Assembly (NCBI RefSeq): GCF_000622405.1
Contig: NZ_JASF01000005.1
Location: forward strand, 2,914,001-2,978,000
DNA length: 64,000 nucleotides
Origin: Sulfitobacter donghicola DSW-25 = KCTC 12864 = JCM 14565
GTDB lineage: Bacteria; Pseudomonadota; Alphaproteobacteria; Rhodobacterales; Rhodobacteraceae
Reading direction: 5' to 3'
Of the stretch, positions 44,494-53,241 are shown in pieces (position 1 is the first letter of the stretch; each line of letters opens with the position of its first letter). The position numbers and the translations under genes are program-made. Under the pieces are notes generated by a model. That model ran no database searches and was not told the origin of the DNA. It was given only the letters and a program-made list of their open reading frames with translations.

Positions 44494-45540
44494 ATGAGTG
44501 AGCAGCGAAACGGGATCACATATGCCGATGCAGGCGTGGATATTGACGCAGGCAATGCGCTGGTAGAGCGGATCAAACCCGCAGCGAAGCGGACCACAAG
44601 ACCGGGTGTTATGTCGGGGCTGGGTGGCTTTGGCGCGCTATTTGATCTCAAGGCGGCTGGCTATAATGATCCGGTATTGGTGGCTGCGACTGATGGTGTG
44701 GGCACCAAACTGCGCATCGCGATTGATACAGGAAACGTTGATGGCGTTGGCGTCGATCTGGTTGCGATGTGCGTTAACGATCTGGTCTGTCAGGGCGCTG
44801 AGCCGTTGTTCTTTCTCGATTATTTCGCAACGGGCAAGCTAGAGCTTGATGTGGCGGCGCGGATCATTGAAGGCATCGCAAAGGGCTGTGAGCTATCTGG
44901 CTGCGCCTTGATCGGTGGTGAAACCGCCGAGATGCCAGGCATGTACCCAGAGGGTGATTTTGACCTTGCCGGCTTTAGCGTTGGCGCGATGGAGCGGGGC
45001 GGCACGCTGCCGCGTGATGTCGCTGCGGGTGACGTTCTGTTGGGGCTGGCCAGCGATGGCGTTCACTCGAACGGATATAGCCTTGTGCGTGCCATTGTTG
45101 AGCAGTCAGGTTTGAAATGGGATGATTCCTGCCCATGGGCCGAGGGGACATTGGGTGAGGTTCTGCTTGCGCCAACCCGTCTTTACGTCAAACAGACGCT
45201 TGCCGCTGTAAAAGAGGGCATGGTGCACGCATTGGCCCACATCACTGGTGGCGGCCTGACCGAAAACCTGCCGCGCGTTCTGCCCGAAGGGCTGGGTGCC
45301 AAGATTGATTTGAACGCATGGGAACTCCCTGCGGTCTTCAACTGGTTGGCGGCGCAAGGCGGGATTTCCGAGGCCGAACTGCTCAAGACATTCAACTCGG
45401 GCATTGGCATGATCGTTGTTGTGCCTGCGGAAAAGGCTGACGCGGCCAAAGCATTGCTGAGCGACATGGGCGAGGCGGTCTATACCCTTGGCACTGTTGT
45501 TCAGGAAGAGGGCGTCTCTTACGAGGGTAGCCTTATCTAA
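44494..45540 (+). CDS. purM: Phosphoribosylformylglycinamidine cyclo-ligase (AIR synthetase)
   Basis: 348 residues from the ATG at 44494. PurM closes the imidazole ring of purines, turning FGAM into AIR with ATP. It shows [80 protein letters not shown] and [15 protein letters not shown]. Its last base overlaps the start of purN, so the two are coupled. Confidence 0.96.
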   Translation: MSEQRNGITYADAGVDIDAGNALVERIKPAAKRTTRPGVMSGLGGFGALFDLKAAGYNDPVLVAATDGVGTKLRIAIDTGNVDGVGVDLVAMCVNDLVCQGAEPLFFLDYFATGKLELDVAARIIEGIAKGCELSGCALIGGETAEMPGMYPEGDFDLAGFSVGAMERGGTLPRDVAAGDVLLGLASDGVHSNGYSLVRAIVEQSGLKWDDSCPWAEGTLGEVLLAPTRLYVKQTLAAVKEGMVHALAHITGGGLTENLPRVLPEGLGAKIDLNAWELPAVFNWLAAQGGISEAELLKTFNSGIGMIVVVPAEKADAAKALLSDMGEAVYTLGTVVQEEGVSYEGSLI

Positions 45541-46136
45541 TGGTGCGGGTGGCGGTGTTCATTTCCGGCGGCGGGTCCAACATGGTGTCGCTGCTGGATG
45601 ATATGGCCCGTGAAGGCCATGCAGGAACGCCCTGTGTGGTACTGGCTAATTCTGCTAATGCAGGCGGTCTGGCACGTGCTGCTGAACGCGGCGTGCCGAC
45701 GGCTGTTGTGGACCACCGACCATTTGCTGGGGATCGGGTGGCCTTTGAGGCCGCGATTACCACCGCGCTGGAACCCTATGCGCCTGATATGATCTGCCTT
45801 GCCGGATTCATGCGCATCCTGACCGCTGGATTTAACGACGAATGGGCAGGGCGGATGATTAACATCCACCCCTCACTCCTGCCCAAATACAAAGGTCTGC
45901 ACACCCATGCGCGTGCGCTGGAGGCAGGGGACAAGCGGCACGGTTGCAGCGTGCATGAAGTGACGGCAACTTTGGATGATGGCCCAATTTTGGGTCAAGC
46001 CGAGGTGCCTGTCCTTGAGGGTGACACGCCTGAAACCCTTGCCGCACGGGTGCTGGTGCAGGAACATCGCCTATACCCTGCGGTTCTGCGACGTTTTGTT
46101 ACGGGTGACCGTAGCCCATTGTTATTGCAAAGTTGA
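45540..46136 (+). CDS. purN: Phosphoribosylglycinamide formyltransferase
   Basis: 198 residues. PurN formylates GAR using 10-formyl-THF. The N-terminus VAVFISGGGSNMVSLLDD is the nucleotide-binding loop; the catalytic Asn and His lie in MINIHPSLLPKYKG and the Asp in TLDDGPILGQAEVPV. It begins on the last base of purM and ends before rnd. Confidence 0.96.
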   Translation: MVRVAVFISGGGSNMVSLLDDMAREGHAGTPCVVLANSANAGGLARAAERGVPTAVVDHRPFAGDRVAFEAAITTALEPYAPDMICLAGFMRILTAGFNDEWAGRMINIHPSLLPKYKGLHTHARALEAGDKRHGCSVHEVTATLDDGPILGQAEVPVLEGDTPETLAARVLVQEHRLYPAVLRRFVTGDRSPLLLQS

Positions 46137-46194
46137 CTGGCCAAACAGGTGCGTCTTCTGTACCGCTGGTGCAAGCCTAAGGATTTTTAGCTGT

Positions 46195-47352
46195 ATGCGT
46201 ACGATTACCACCACTGACGAACTGGCCGAATATTGCACTGAAGCCGCCAAACACCCCTTTGTGACTGTAGATACCGAATTCCTGCGGGAGCGGACCTATT
46301 ATTCGAAACTATGTCTTGTGCAGCTTGCGATGCCTGGCACGGATGACAGCAATGCGGTTTTGGTTGATCCCTTGTCTGACGGCATCTCGATGGAGCCTCT
46401 TTACGATCTGTTCCGCGATACGTCGGTGGTCAAGGTATTTCACGCGGCGCGTCAGGATTTGGAAATCTTCTACGTCGATGCCCAAGTCTTCCCCGAGCCG
46501 CTGTTTGATACGCAGGTCGCGGCGATGGTTTGCGGGTTTGGCGAACAGGTTGGCTATGAAACGCTGGTGCGCAAGATCGCCAAGGAAGGCGTTGATAAAA
46601 CATCACGTTTCACCGATTGGTCGCGCCGCCCCCTGACGGAAGCGCAGAAAACCTATGCGCTGGCCGATGTGACCCACCTGCGCCAGATATATGAATTCCT
46701 CGCCGCCAAGCTAGAGGAAAGCGGGCGCCATAAATGGGTTGAGGAAGAGCTGAAAGTTCTGACAAGCCCTGAAACCTATATCACAGCCCCTCGCGATGCA
46801 TGGAAGCGCGTGAAAACGCGTACCAGCTCTGGCCGCTTCCTAGCCATTGTGCGCGAATTGGCGGCCTTTCGCGAAGGCTATGCCCAAGAGCGCAATATCC
46901 CGCGCAACCGCGTATTCAAAGACGACGCGATGGTTGAGCTGGCCTCGAACAAGCCGAAAAACCACGAAGAGTTAGGGCGCGCGCGCCTACTGTTGCGTGA
47001 CGCCCGCAAGGGCGAGATCGCCGAGGGGATTCTAAAGGCGGTCGCTGCAGGTGTAGCCTGCGCAAACAACGATTTGCCGCAACCGGATCGCAAACGTGAA
47101 AAGCTACAGGTAAACCCTGCTTTGGCAGATCTTTTGCGCGTCTTGCTCAAAGCTAAAACCGAAAGCTCGGGGGTGGCTGCAAAGCTCATCGCCTCAGCGG
47201 CGGACCTTGATGCGATTGCGGCTGGGATGCGGGATGTTCAGGCGATGACTGGCTGGCGTTTAGAGGTCTTTGGAAACGATGCCATCTCTCTGTGTGAAGG
47301 CAAGATTGCCCTTACCGCTGTTGGGAATGACGTAAAAGTCGTACCTGTTTAA
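46195..47352 (+). CDS. rnd: Ribonuclease D
   Basis: 385 residues from the ATG at 46195; a longer frame would run inside purN. RNase D trims tRNA 3' ends. The DEDD exonuclease residues are present: VDTEFLRERTYYSKLCLVQL, FHAARQDLEIFYVD, and the YALADVTHLRQIYEFL region with Tyr and Asp. HRDC domains follow. It starts 58 bases after purN, probably in the same transcript. Confidence 0.94.
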   Translation: MRTITTTDELAEYCTEAAKHPFVTVDTEFLRERTYYSKLCLVQLAMPGTDDSNAVLVDPLSDGISMEPLYDLFRDTSVVKVFHAARQDLEIFYVDAQVFPEPLFDTQVAAMVCGFGEQVGYETLVRKIAKEGVDKTSRFTDWSRRPLTEAQKTYALADVTHLRQIYEFLAAKLEESGRHKWVEEELKVLTSPETYITAPRDAWKRVKTRTSSGRFLAIVRELAAFREGYAQERNIPRNRVFKDDAMVELASNKPKNHEELGRARLLLRDARKGEIAEGILKAVAAGVACANNDLPQPDRKREKLQVNPALADLLRVLLKAKTESSGVAAKLIASAADLDAIAAGMRDVQAMTGWRLEVFGNDAISLCEGKIALTAVGNDVKVVPV

Positions 47353-47467
47353 GCGCGACCATCATCGCGCTGGTATTGATGTCATTCCTACTGGCGCTTT
47401 TTGATCGCGGCCAAAGGCTGGATATTCGCCTTTGAGTCAAAATCCGAGGTTTCTATAGGTTTCGGGG

Positions 47468-47992
47468 TTAGCGGCGAGCAACCCGTGCGTTGCGCGCACC
47501 TTCAACACGGATTGAGCGCACACCGCGCAGATCCTGATCCGTTAATTTGCGGGCTGCGGTCACTTCCCGTGTCGCTGTTCCCCCAACTGGTGTGTTTGCA
47601 TCAGGCTTTATGCCTTCCAAACGGTATGTCAGGACGCCCTTTACCGGTTTTTCATCCTCATCAGCCGGAGTCAGGCGTACCGAATAGATCCCTTGACGGT
47701 CTGCACGTCCCGTTGCCCTGATGATCGCGCCCCCTGGAACACGCTCAACCTTGAGCGAGACAATCTCGTCGAAAGGTCTGCCTTCATAAGTGGCTTCGTC
47801 TGCCCGTATTCTGGCAAAAAGGCCGGATTCGGAAGGGATCAAAGGGTTTACCGGCTTTTCATCGGCAACCTCGATCTGTTCGGATGTACTGCGGCCAAAC
47901 CAATTGCCAGGGTTCAAAGCGCTATCGCGCACAAAGCCACATGCCCCTAATGAGACGGATGTTACCAAGAGAACAGTGAGGGAAATGCGCAT
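47468..47992 (-). CDS. Predicted lipoprotein (174 aa)
   Basis: 174 residues with a short lipoprotein signal (RISLTVLLVTSVSLGAC, lipobox LGAC). No known enzymatic domain is seen. The rest is rich in charged residues and ends ARNARVARR. It is probably anchored in the periplasmic face of the envelope. It is convergent with rnd and divergent from sufE. Similar lipoproteins occur in related bacteria, but the role is unknown. Confidence 0.8.
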   Translation of the reverse strand: MRISLTVLLVTSVSLGACGFVRDSALNPGNWFGRSTSEQIEVADEKPVNPLIPSESGLFARIRADEATYEGRPFDEIVSLKVERVPGGAIIRATGRADRQGIYSVRLTPADEDEKPVKGVLTYRLEGIKPDANTPVGGTATREVTAARKLTDQDLRGVRSIRVEGARNARVARR

Positions 47993-48124
47993 GTGACCTG
48001 CCGTAAATTCTGCTGTTATGTGTAGTGATCTAACCCATCCCTGCGTGGTTGGGAAGGGGCGGGGCTGGACGTTTGCGTAATGAAGGCCTACCTGATGCGG
48101 GAACAGTGATCAAAGGAGCGCCCG

Positions 48125-48535
48125 ATGGCTACCGAGCAATTTGAAGAGCTCGTCGAGGATTTTGAATTTCTGGACGATTGGGAAGATCGCTATCGCCATG
48201 TGATTGATCAGGGCAAAGCGATGGATGCCTTGGCCGAAGAGCTATGTGTGCCAGCGACCAAAGTGGATGGTTGCGCCAGTCAGGTGTGGCTGCATGCGGA
48301 AATGCAGGATGGAAAGCTGCATTTTGACGGGGCGTCTGATGCGATGATCGTTTCTGGCCTGATTGCTGTGCTGCGTACCCTGTACAACGGGCTAAGCCCT
48401 GCCGAAGTCTTGGCCGTAGATGCGCGCGCTGAAATGGGGCGGCTGGGGTTGAATGATCACCTGTCTGCCCAACGATCCAACGGCTTGACCGCAATGATCG
48501 AACGGGTGCGCGAAACCGCCTTGCGCGAGGTTTAG
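48125..48535 (+). CDS. sufE: SufE-family cysteine desulfuration protein
   Basis: 136 residues. SufE accepts sulfur from the cysteine desulfurase SufS and passes it on for Fe-S cluster assembly. The acceptor Cys lies in VDGCASQVWL, followed by FDGASDAMIVSGLIAVL. A GGAG site (AAAGGAGCGCC) precedes the ATG. It stands alone; the rest of the suf operon is not in this window. Its end overlaps the DUF1638 gene on the other strand by four bases. Confidence 0.93.
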   Translation: MATEQFEELVEDFEFLDDWEDRYRHVIDQGKAMDALAEELCVPATKVDGCASQVWLHAEMQDGKLHFDGASDAMIVSGLIAVLRTLYNGLSPAEVLAVDARAEMGRLGLNDHLSAQRSNGLTAMIERVRETALREV

Positions 48536-49167
48536 ATGTCGCCCAAGGCGGTCTCTAAGTCGCCGTAACCTGTAAAGCGATGCTCAAAGGCGAGGCCTAG
48601 ACGCTCGGCGCAATCGCGCGCTTTTTCAACAAGCGCGGGGTTGTCTGTCTGGGCTTGATAGACCAGCTTTTCATAATTGCTGAAATACATGTCGCGTAGT
48701 TCAGGATGTTTATCTAACCCCATGGGTTTTATGATAAAAGCGTCAAATTGGCGGACCAGAAAATCGGTCAGGTAAAAGGTTGTGATCTCGTCTTCGCTGA
48801 TCTCTGCGAAACGGTCGTTTCCCTCAAAAAAACTATAGCAATGGGGCCCTGCGATCATCTGGACCTCTAGCTCACTACAGGCGGCTTGTAGCAATCCGCC
48901 CGTGCCGCAGTCCGCATAGGCCACAAAAATTTCGTCATAATCGTCGCGGTGTTTGGCAACGCTTTCACGAACTGCGTCGGTGATTTTATCGGGGTATAGG
49001 TGGTAATTGGCTGGCAAGCAGGTGAGATCCAGATGCGTCCAGCTGTTTGCGGCCTTGAGGTCGATGATTTCGCGCGCCAGAGCGCCACAAGCAATCACAA
49101 GGATCTTGCCGCGTTGTTCACTCAGGGCAAGACCGTCTTCGGTGAGGGATGTGTCATCGAGCTTCAT
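48532..49167 (-). CDS. DUF1638 domain protein
   Basis: 211 residues of the DUF1638 family. Cys-containing motifs (IACGALAREI, DLTCLPANYHLYP, YADCGTGGLL and GPHCYSFFEG) suggest metal or corrinoid-associated chemistry. Its start overlaps the small membrane gene upstream. In this phylum DUF1638 genes sit beside the corrinoid protein and betaine/homocysteine methyltransferase genes, so a role in methyl transfer or corrinoid handling is likely but unproven. Confidence 0.85.
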   Translation of the reverse strand: MKLDDTSLTEDGLALSEQRGKILVIACGALAREIIDLKAANSWTHLDLTCLPANYHLYPDKITDAVRESVAKHRDDYDEIFVAYADCGTGGLLQAACSELEVQMIAGPHCYSFFEGNDRFAEISEDEITTFYLTDFLVRQFDAFIIKPMGLDKHPELRDMYFSNYEKLVYQAQTDNPALVEKARDCAERLGLAFEHRFTGYGDLETALGDI

Positions 49168-49319
49168 CTATCGAACTTTCGCAATGCAAAGGTGGCAATC
49201 AACGCAGCGGGCACGGCCACTGCGAAAACCGATGGACCGGCAAGAGACAACAACCAAACGGTCAATCCAGCCGCCGCCATCACACTGAGCAGGAGTAAGA
49301 GAAAGGTCGTAGCAGGCAT
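49164..49319 (-). CDS. Small membrane protein (51 aa)
   Basis: 51 residues from the ATG at 49319, with a GGGG-rich AAGGGGTT site upstream. Two hydrophobic segments (TTFLLLLLSVMAAAGLTVWL and SVFAVAVPAALIATFAL) suggest a hairpin in the membrane. The stop overlaps the DUF1638 start by four bases, so they form an operon. Function unknown. Confidence 0.65.
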   Translation of the reverse strand: MPATTFLLLLLSVMAAAGLTVWLLSLAGPSVFAVAVPAALIATFALRKFDR

Positions 49320-49373
49320 TTTTAACCCCTTCCGTATTTCATACCCTGAATAAATTAAGCAGTGTGTAGCCAT

Positions 49374-49404
49374 AAAAAAAGGCCCCGCAAAACAGCAGGG
49401 CCTT
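49374..49404 (-). terminator. Terminator after the corrinoid protein gene
   Basis: On the minus strand, AAAGGCCCTGC and GCGGGGCCTTT form a stem and are followed by a T run. It lies 25 bases after the corrinoid gene stop and separates it from the small membrane gene. Confidence 0.85.
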
Positions 49405-49428
49405 TATCCGTCCGCGATTAGGGGACGA

Positions 49429-50127
49429 TCAGGCGTTTTGGCTGTTGTGTTTACGGCCGACCCATTCTTTTGCTGTTTCGACGGCAACAGCCGCGTCGCG
49501 GCAATAGGCGTCGGCGCCAATGGCTTTGCCGAACTCTTCGTTCAACGGTGCGCCGCCAACCAACACGATATAATCGTCGCGGATGCCTTGTTCGACCATC
49601 GTGTCGATCACGACCTTCATATAAGGCATTGTGGTGGTCAGCAGGGCAGACATGCCCAAAATATCAGGGCCTTCTTTTTCCAGTGCTTCCAGATAGTTTT
49701 CGACGGGGTTGTTGATGCCCAGATCAACCACTTCGAAACCAGCACCTTCCATCATCATGGACACAAGGTTTTTGCCGATGTCGTGAATGTCGCCTTTGAC
49801 GGTGCCGATCACCATCTTGCCGACACGTGGTGCGCCTGTTTCGGCCAGCAGCGGCTTGAGGATGGCCATGCCACCTTTCATCGCGTTGGCGGCCAGCAGA
49901 ACTTCTGGAACGAACAGAATGCCATCGCGGAAGTCCGCACCAACGATGGTCATCCCGCCAACCAATGCTTTGGTCAGAACATCATAGGGCGCCCATTTGC
50001 GTTCAATCAGGATGTTAACGCCTTCTTCGATCTCTTCTTTAAGACCGTCGTAAAGATCGTCGAACATTTGTTGTACAAGTTCTTCATCATCGAGTTCCGA
50101 GAGGATGATATCGTCTTCGTCAGACAT
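49429..50127 (-). CDS. Corrinoid (B12-binding) methyl-carrier protein
   Basis: 232 residues. The N-terminal four-helix cap (about 15-100) is followed by the B12 domain with GDIHDIGKN, the DxHxxG motif that binds cobalt from below, then ALLTTTMPYMKVVIDTM and VGGAPLNEEF. This is the carrier of a MetH-like or Mtb-like methyltransferase. It lies downstream of the homocysteine methyltransferase gene, consistent with a methionine synthase split into separate proteins, an arrangement known in Roseobacter-group bacteria. Confidence 0.92.
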   Translation of the reverse strand: MSDEDDIILSELDDEELVQQMFDDLYDGLKEEIEEGVNILIERKWAPYDVLTKALVGGMTIVGADFRDGILFVPEVLLAANAMKGGMAILKPLLAETGAPRVGKMVIGTVKGDIHDIGKNLVSMMMEGAGFEVVDLGINNPVENYLEALEKEGPDILGMSALLTTTMPYMKVVIDTMVEQGIRDDYIVLVGGAPLNEEFGKAIGADAYCRDAAVAVETAKEWVGRKHNSQNA

Positions 50128-50292
50128 AGGATTCCCTTTTCTTGGCGGGCTGGTTGGCCGTGTATTTTTTCATATTTGTCAGACTGCGGTAAAAATACTG
50201 ATGCGTTTGCGACAACAATCGAACAAGCTGCGACGCGCTGCCGCAGAAATGATCCAATTTTTCAGCCCCAATTGCCAGCCTGTGACCCTGCG

Positions 50293-51303
50293 TTAGGCGC
50301 GGCGGCGGCCGCGGCGTGGCGCGCGTGTGGGGCCTGCGCCATCGGTGCCGTCGCTTTCTGATGAAAACGCCCCCAGCGCCGCCGAGATTTCCTCCAATGA
50401 AGGGGCAGATCCCATTGGCGTTGTATCCAGTGCTTCGCGCATTTTTTCCAAATGGCTTGGCATGGTGCCACAGCAACCGCCAATAATCTGCGCGCCACAG
50501 TTGCGGGCCATCACGGCGTATGTGCCCATCAATTCAGGCGTGCCATCATAGTGGATGTGGCCATCGTGGTATTTCGGGATGCCCGCGTTGCCTTTTGCAA
50601 TAATTGGCAGGTTGCCCCCCTTTGCCGCAAAGCCAAGAACCGTGCGCAGCAAATCAGACGCGCCGGTGCCACAGTTAGCACCATAGGCGAGGGGGGTATT
50701 GTCGATGTCTTCGACCATATCGACCATCCCAGCCGAGGTCAGCCCCATCATTGTGCGGCCTGCGGTGTCAAAGCTCATCGTGCCGACCCACGGCAGACCC
50801 GCCAGTGCGAATCCTTCTGCAGCTGCGCGGTATTCTTCGGGGGCCGAGATGGTTTCAAGCCAACCAATATCCGCTCCGCCAGCCTTTAGGCCATCCGCGG
50901 TTTCGTGGAACATTTCAACGGCAGAGGCATGCGACAAGGCACCAACAGGTTCCATAATTTCGCCTGTTGGGCCAACTGATCCTGCAACAATCACTTTGCG
51001 CCCAGCGGTATCGGCAACCTCGCGCCCCAGCTCAGCGGCCACGCGGCTTAGCTCATGCGCGCGGTTTTGCGCATCGTGCAGTTTCAGACGCGATGCATTG
51101 GCCCCAAAGCTATTGGTGAGGAATAAATCGGAACCCGCATTCACCGCACCTCTGTACAGCGTAAGGATTTTTTCGGGTTGGTCTGTGTTCCACAACTCGG
51201 GCGCGTCACCTGACATGAGGCCCATGTTGAACAAATTGGTCCCCGTTGCGCCATCCGCCAAAAGCACTGATTTCTCAGCCAGCATTTCTGTAAATAGGTT
51301 CGA
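50293..51303 (-). CDS. Homocysteine S-methyltransferase subunit (split MetH/betaine type)
   Basis: 336 residues from the ATG at 51303 (GGAGGT upstream). The zinc-binding cysteines of the homocysteine-methyltransferase barrel are intact: GANCGTG and GGCCGTMP. Also present are LLADGATGTNLFNMG and FLTNSFGANASRLKL. It would methylate homocysteine to methionine using the corrinoid protein encoded 165 bases downstream. An Arg-rich tail ends it (RAPRRGRRRA). The folate-binding partner is not in the window. Confidence 0.88.
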   Translation of the reverse strand, partial: SNLFTEMLAEKSVLLADGATGTNLFNMGLMSGDAPELWNTDQPEKILTLYRGAVNAGSDLFLTNSFGANASRLKLHDAQNRAHELSRVAAELGREVADTAGRKVIVAGSVGPTGEIMEPVGALSHASAVEMFHETADGLKAGGADIGWLETISAPEEYRAAAEGFALAGLPWVGTMSFDTAGRTMMGLTSAGMVDMVEDIDNTPLAYGANCGTGASDLLRTVLGFAAKGGNLPIIAKGNAGIPKYHDGHIHYDGTPELMGTYAVMARNCGAQIIGGCCGTMPSHLEKMREALDTTPMGSAPSLEEISAALGAFSSESDGTDGAGPTRAPRRGRRRA

Positions 51304-51365
51304 CATAGGAGGTACCGCTTTTGTTTGTTTCACCTCGGCTTCTGTCACGCTCTTTATTTTCTAGC

Positions 51366-51383
51366 AATGTTCATAATGTTCAT
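51366..51383. promoter_or_regulatory. Tandem 9-bp repeat in the divergent promoter region
   Basis: AATGTTCAT occurs twice in tandem, 62 bases upstream of the homocysteine methyltransferase start. It could be a regulator binding site for the methionine genes; the protein is unknown. Confidence 0.35.
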
Positions 51384-51524
51384 CTTGATTATGAGGCGCA
51401 GTGAAGAAATGGTTAAGTTACCTACAGGAAGCGCCCGATACTTGCAGCAGCGGGAAGGGTACACTAAGAGGGGCGCAACAGGGCAGCGGGACTCCCCCGC
51501 GCCCAGCAGATACAGGGGACGCCC

Positions 51525-52286
51525 ATGGCCCGCCGCAAGAAAATCTACGAAGGCAAAGCAAAGATTCTCTATGAAGGCCCAGAGCCGGGGACAATCGTGC
51601 AATACTTTAAAGATGACGCAACCGCCTTTAACGCGGAAAAGAAAGACGTCATCGATGGCAAAGGGGTGCTAAACAACCGTTTGTCCGAGTATTTTATGAA
51701 CGGTCTTGCCCAAATTGGCGTTCCAACGCATTTCATCAAAAGCCTGAACATGCGCGAACAACTGGTGCGTCAGGCCGAGATTATTCCGCTGGAAGTCATC
51801 GTGCGCAACTATGCTGCGGGCACTATGTCCAAACGTTTGGGCATCGACGAGGGCACCCAATTGCCGCGTCCGATCGTTGAATATTGCTACAAAGACGATT
51901 CTTTGGGTGATCCGCTGGTCAGCGAAGAACACATCGCCGCCTTTGGTTGGGCCAGCCAGCAAGATATGGATGATATCCTAAGCCTTGCCCTGCGGGTGAA
52001 TGATTTCCTTTCTGGTGTGATGTTCGGTGTTGGGATCAAACTGGTAGATTTCAAAATCGAAATCGGCCGCGTCTTTGAAGGTGACTTCCAGCGTCTGATC
52101 GTTGCAGATGAGATTTCACCAGACAGCTGCCGTTTGTGGGACATCGAAACCGGCCAGAAGCTGGACAAAGATGTGTTCCGCCGCGATCTGGGGTCGCTGA
52201 CGGATGCCTATACCGAGGTGGCAAAGCGTTTGGGGGTTCTTCCCCAGTCTTCGACGCCGATCACCAAACCAACATTGATCAATTAA
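51525..52286 (+). CDS. purC: Phosphoribosylaminoimidazole-succinocarboxamide synthase
   Basis: 253 residues. PurC couples CAIR and aspartate to SAICAR with ATP. Diagnostic stretches are [52 protein letters not shown] and [10 protein letters not shown]. It is followed by purS (21 bases) and purQ, a conserved purine operon. Confidence 0.97.
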   Translation: MARRKKIYEGKAKILYEGPEPGTIVQYFKDDATAFNAEKKDVIDGKGVLNNRLSEYFMNGLAQIGVPTHFIKSLNMREQLVRQAEIIPLEVIVRNYAAGTMSKRLGIDEGTQLPRPIVEYCYKDDSLGDPLVSEEHIAAFGWASQQDMDDILSLALRVNDFLSGVMFGVGIKLVDFKIEIGRVFEGDFQRLIVADEISPDSCRLWDIETGQKLDKDVFRRDLGSLTDAYTEVAKRLGVLPQSSTPITKPTLIN

Positions 52287-52307
52287 AGAAACGCAGGGGG
52301 ACGCGCC

Positions 52308-52538
52308 ATGAAAGCTCGGGTGCATGTAATGTTGAAAAACGGTGTTCTGGATCCACAGGGCGAGGCCGTGCGCCACGCGCTTGGTGCGATGGGCTTTGAC
52401 GGTGTGCAGGGTGTACGCCAAGGTAAAGTGATCGAACTGGATCTGGCAGAGGGTGCCAGCGAAGCAGACGTGAAGCAGATGTGCGAAAAGCTGCTCGCGA
52501 ATACGGTTATCGAAAGCTACACGGTGGAGATGACCTGA
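52308..52538 (+). CDS. purS: FGAM synthase subunit PurS
   Basis: 76 residues. PurS is the small structural subunit of the PurSQL form of FGAM synthetase. The fold is [20 protein letters not shown] followed by [17 protein letters not shown] and IELDLA. Its TGA overlaps the purQ ATG by one base. GGGGG precedes its start. Confidence 0.95.
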   Translation: MKARVHVMLKNGVLDPQGEAVRHALGAMGFDGVQGVRQGKVIELDLAEGASEADVKQMCEKLLANTVIESYTVEMT

Positions 52539-53206
52539 TGCGCGCAGCAGTCGTTGTATTTCCGGGCTCAAACTGTGACCGCGACCTAGCGGTCGCGTTC
52601 GAGCAGGCAGGCGCAGATGTCACCATGGTGTGGCACAAAGATAGCGAACTGCCACAAGGCGTTGATATCGTCGGCATTCCGGGTGGTTTTTCCTATGGTG
52701 ATTACCTGCGCTGCGGCGCCATCGCTGCGAATTCCCCAATCTGCAAATCCGTAGCGGCCCATGCCGAACGCGGTGGCTATGTCATGGGCATTTGCAACGG
52801 GTTTCAGGTGCTGACCGAAACAGGTCTGTTGCCAGGGGCATTGCTGCGCAACGCTGGTTTGAAATACATCTGTAAAACGGTTGGCCTAAAGGTGGAAACC
52901 TCCGCCTCGGATTTCACGGCTGGATATAACGCAGGCGACGTGATCGACATTCCAATTGCCCACCACGATGGCAATTATTTCGCCGATGAAAACACCATTG
53001 CAGCACTAAAGGGTGAAGATCGCATCGCCTTTACCTATACGGACAACCCCAACGGCGCGCAGGCGGATATCGCTGGTATCCTTTCGGCCAACCGTCGTGT
53101 GTTGGGGATGATGCCGCACCCTGAACGGGCGGCGGATGCTGGGCATGGCGGCACCGATGGGGTGGCGCTGTTCCGCGCATTGGCGGGCGCTTTGACCACC
53201 GCCTGA
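52538..53206 (+). CDS. purQ: FGAM synthase glutaminase subunit PurQ
   Basis: 222 residues from the ATG at 52538. It is a class I glutamine amidotransferase delivering ammonia to PurL. Motifs are [30 protein letters not shown], the nucleophile Cys in [11 protein letters not shown], and the His-Glu pair in GMMPHPERA. The operon stops here; purL is not seen. Confidence 0.96.
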   Translation: MRAAVVVFPGSNCDRDLAVAFEQAGADVTMVWHKDSELPQGVDIVGIPGGFSYGDYLRCGAIAANSPICKSVAAHAERGGYVMGICNGFQVLTETGLLPGALLRNAGLKYICKTVGLKVETSASDFTAGYNAGDVIDIPIAHHDGNYFADENTIAALKGEDRIAFTYTDNPNGAQADIAGILSANRRVLGMMPHPERAADAGHGGTDGVALFRALAGALTTA

Positions 53207-53241
53207 CTTGAGGCCAGCAGCCACTCTGATACTGTGGCGTC

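Noticed and set aside
49438..50361. 307-residue plus-strand frame opposite the corrinoid protein and methyltransferase genes
   Set aside because: Clear antisense shadow of two recognised genes; residue content is not protein-like.
51304..51524. SAM riboswitch upstream of the homocysteine methyltransferase
   Set aside because: No sequence matching the SAM-II or SAH riboswitch core was found in the leader.
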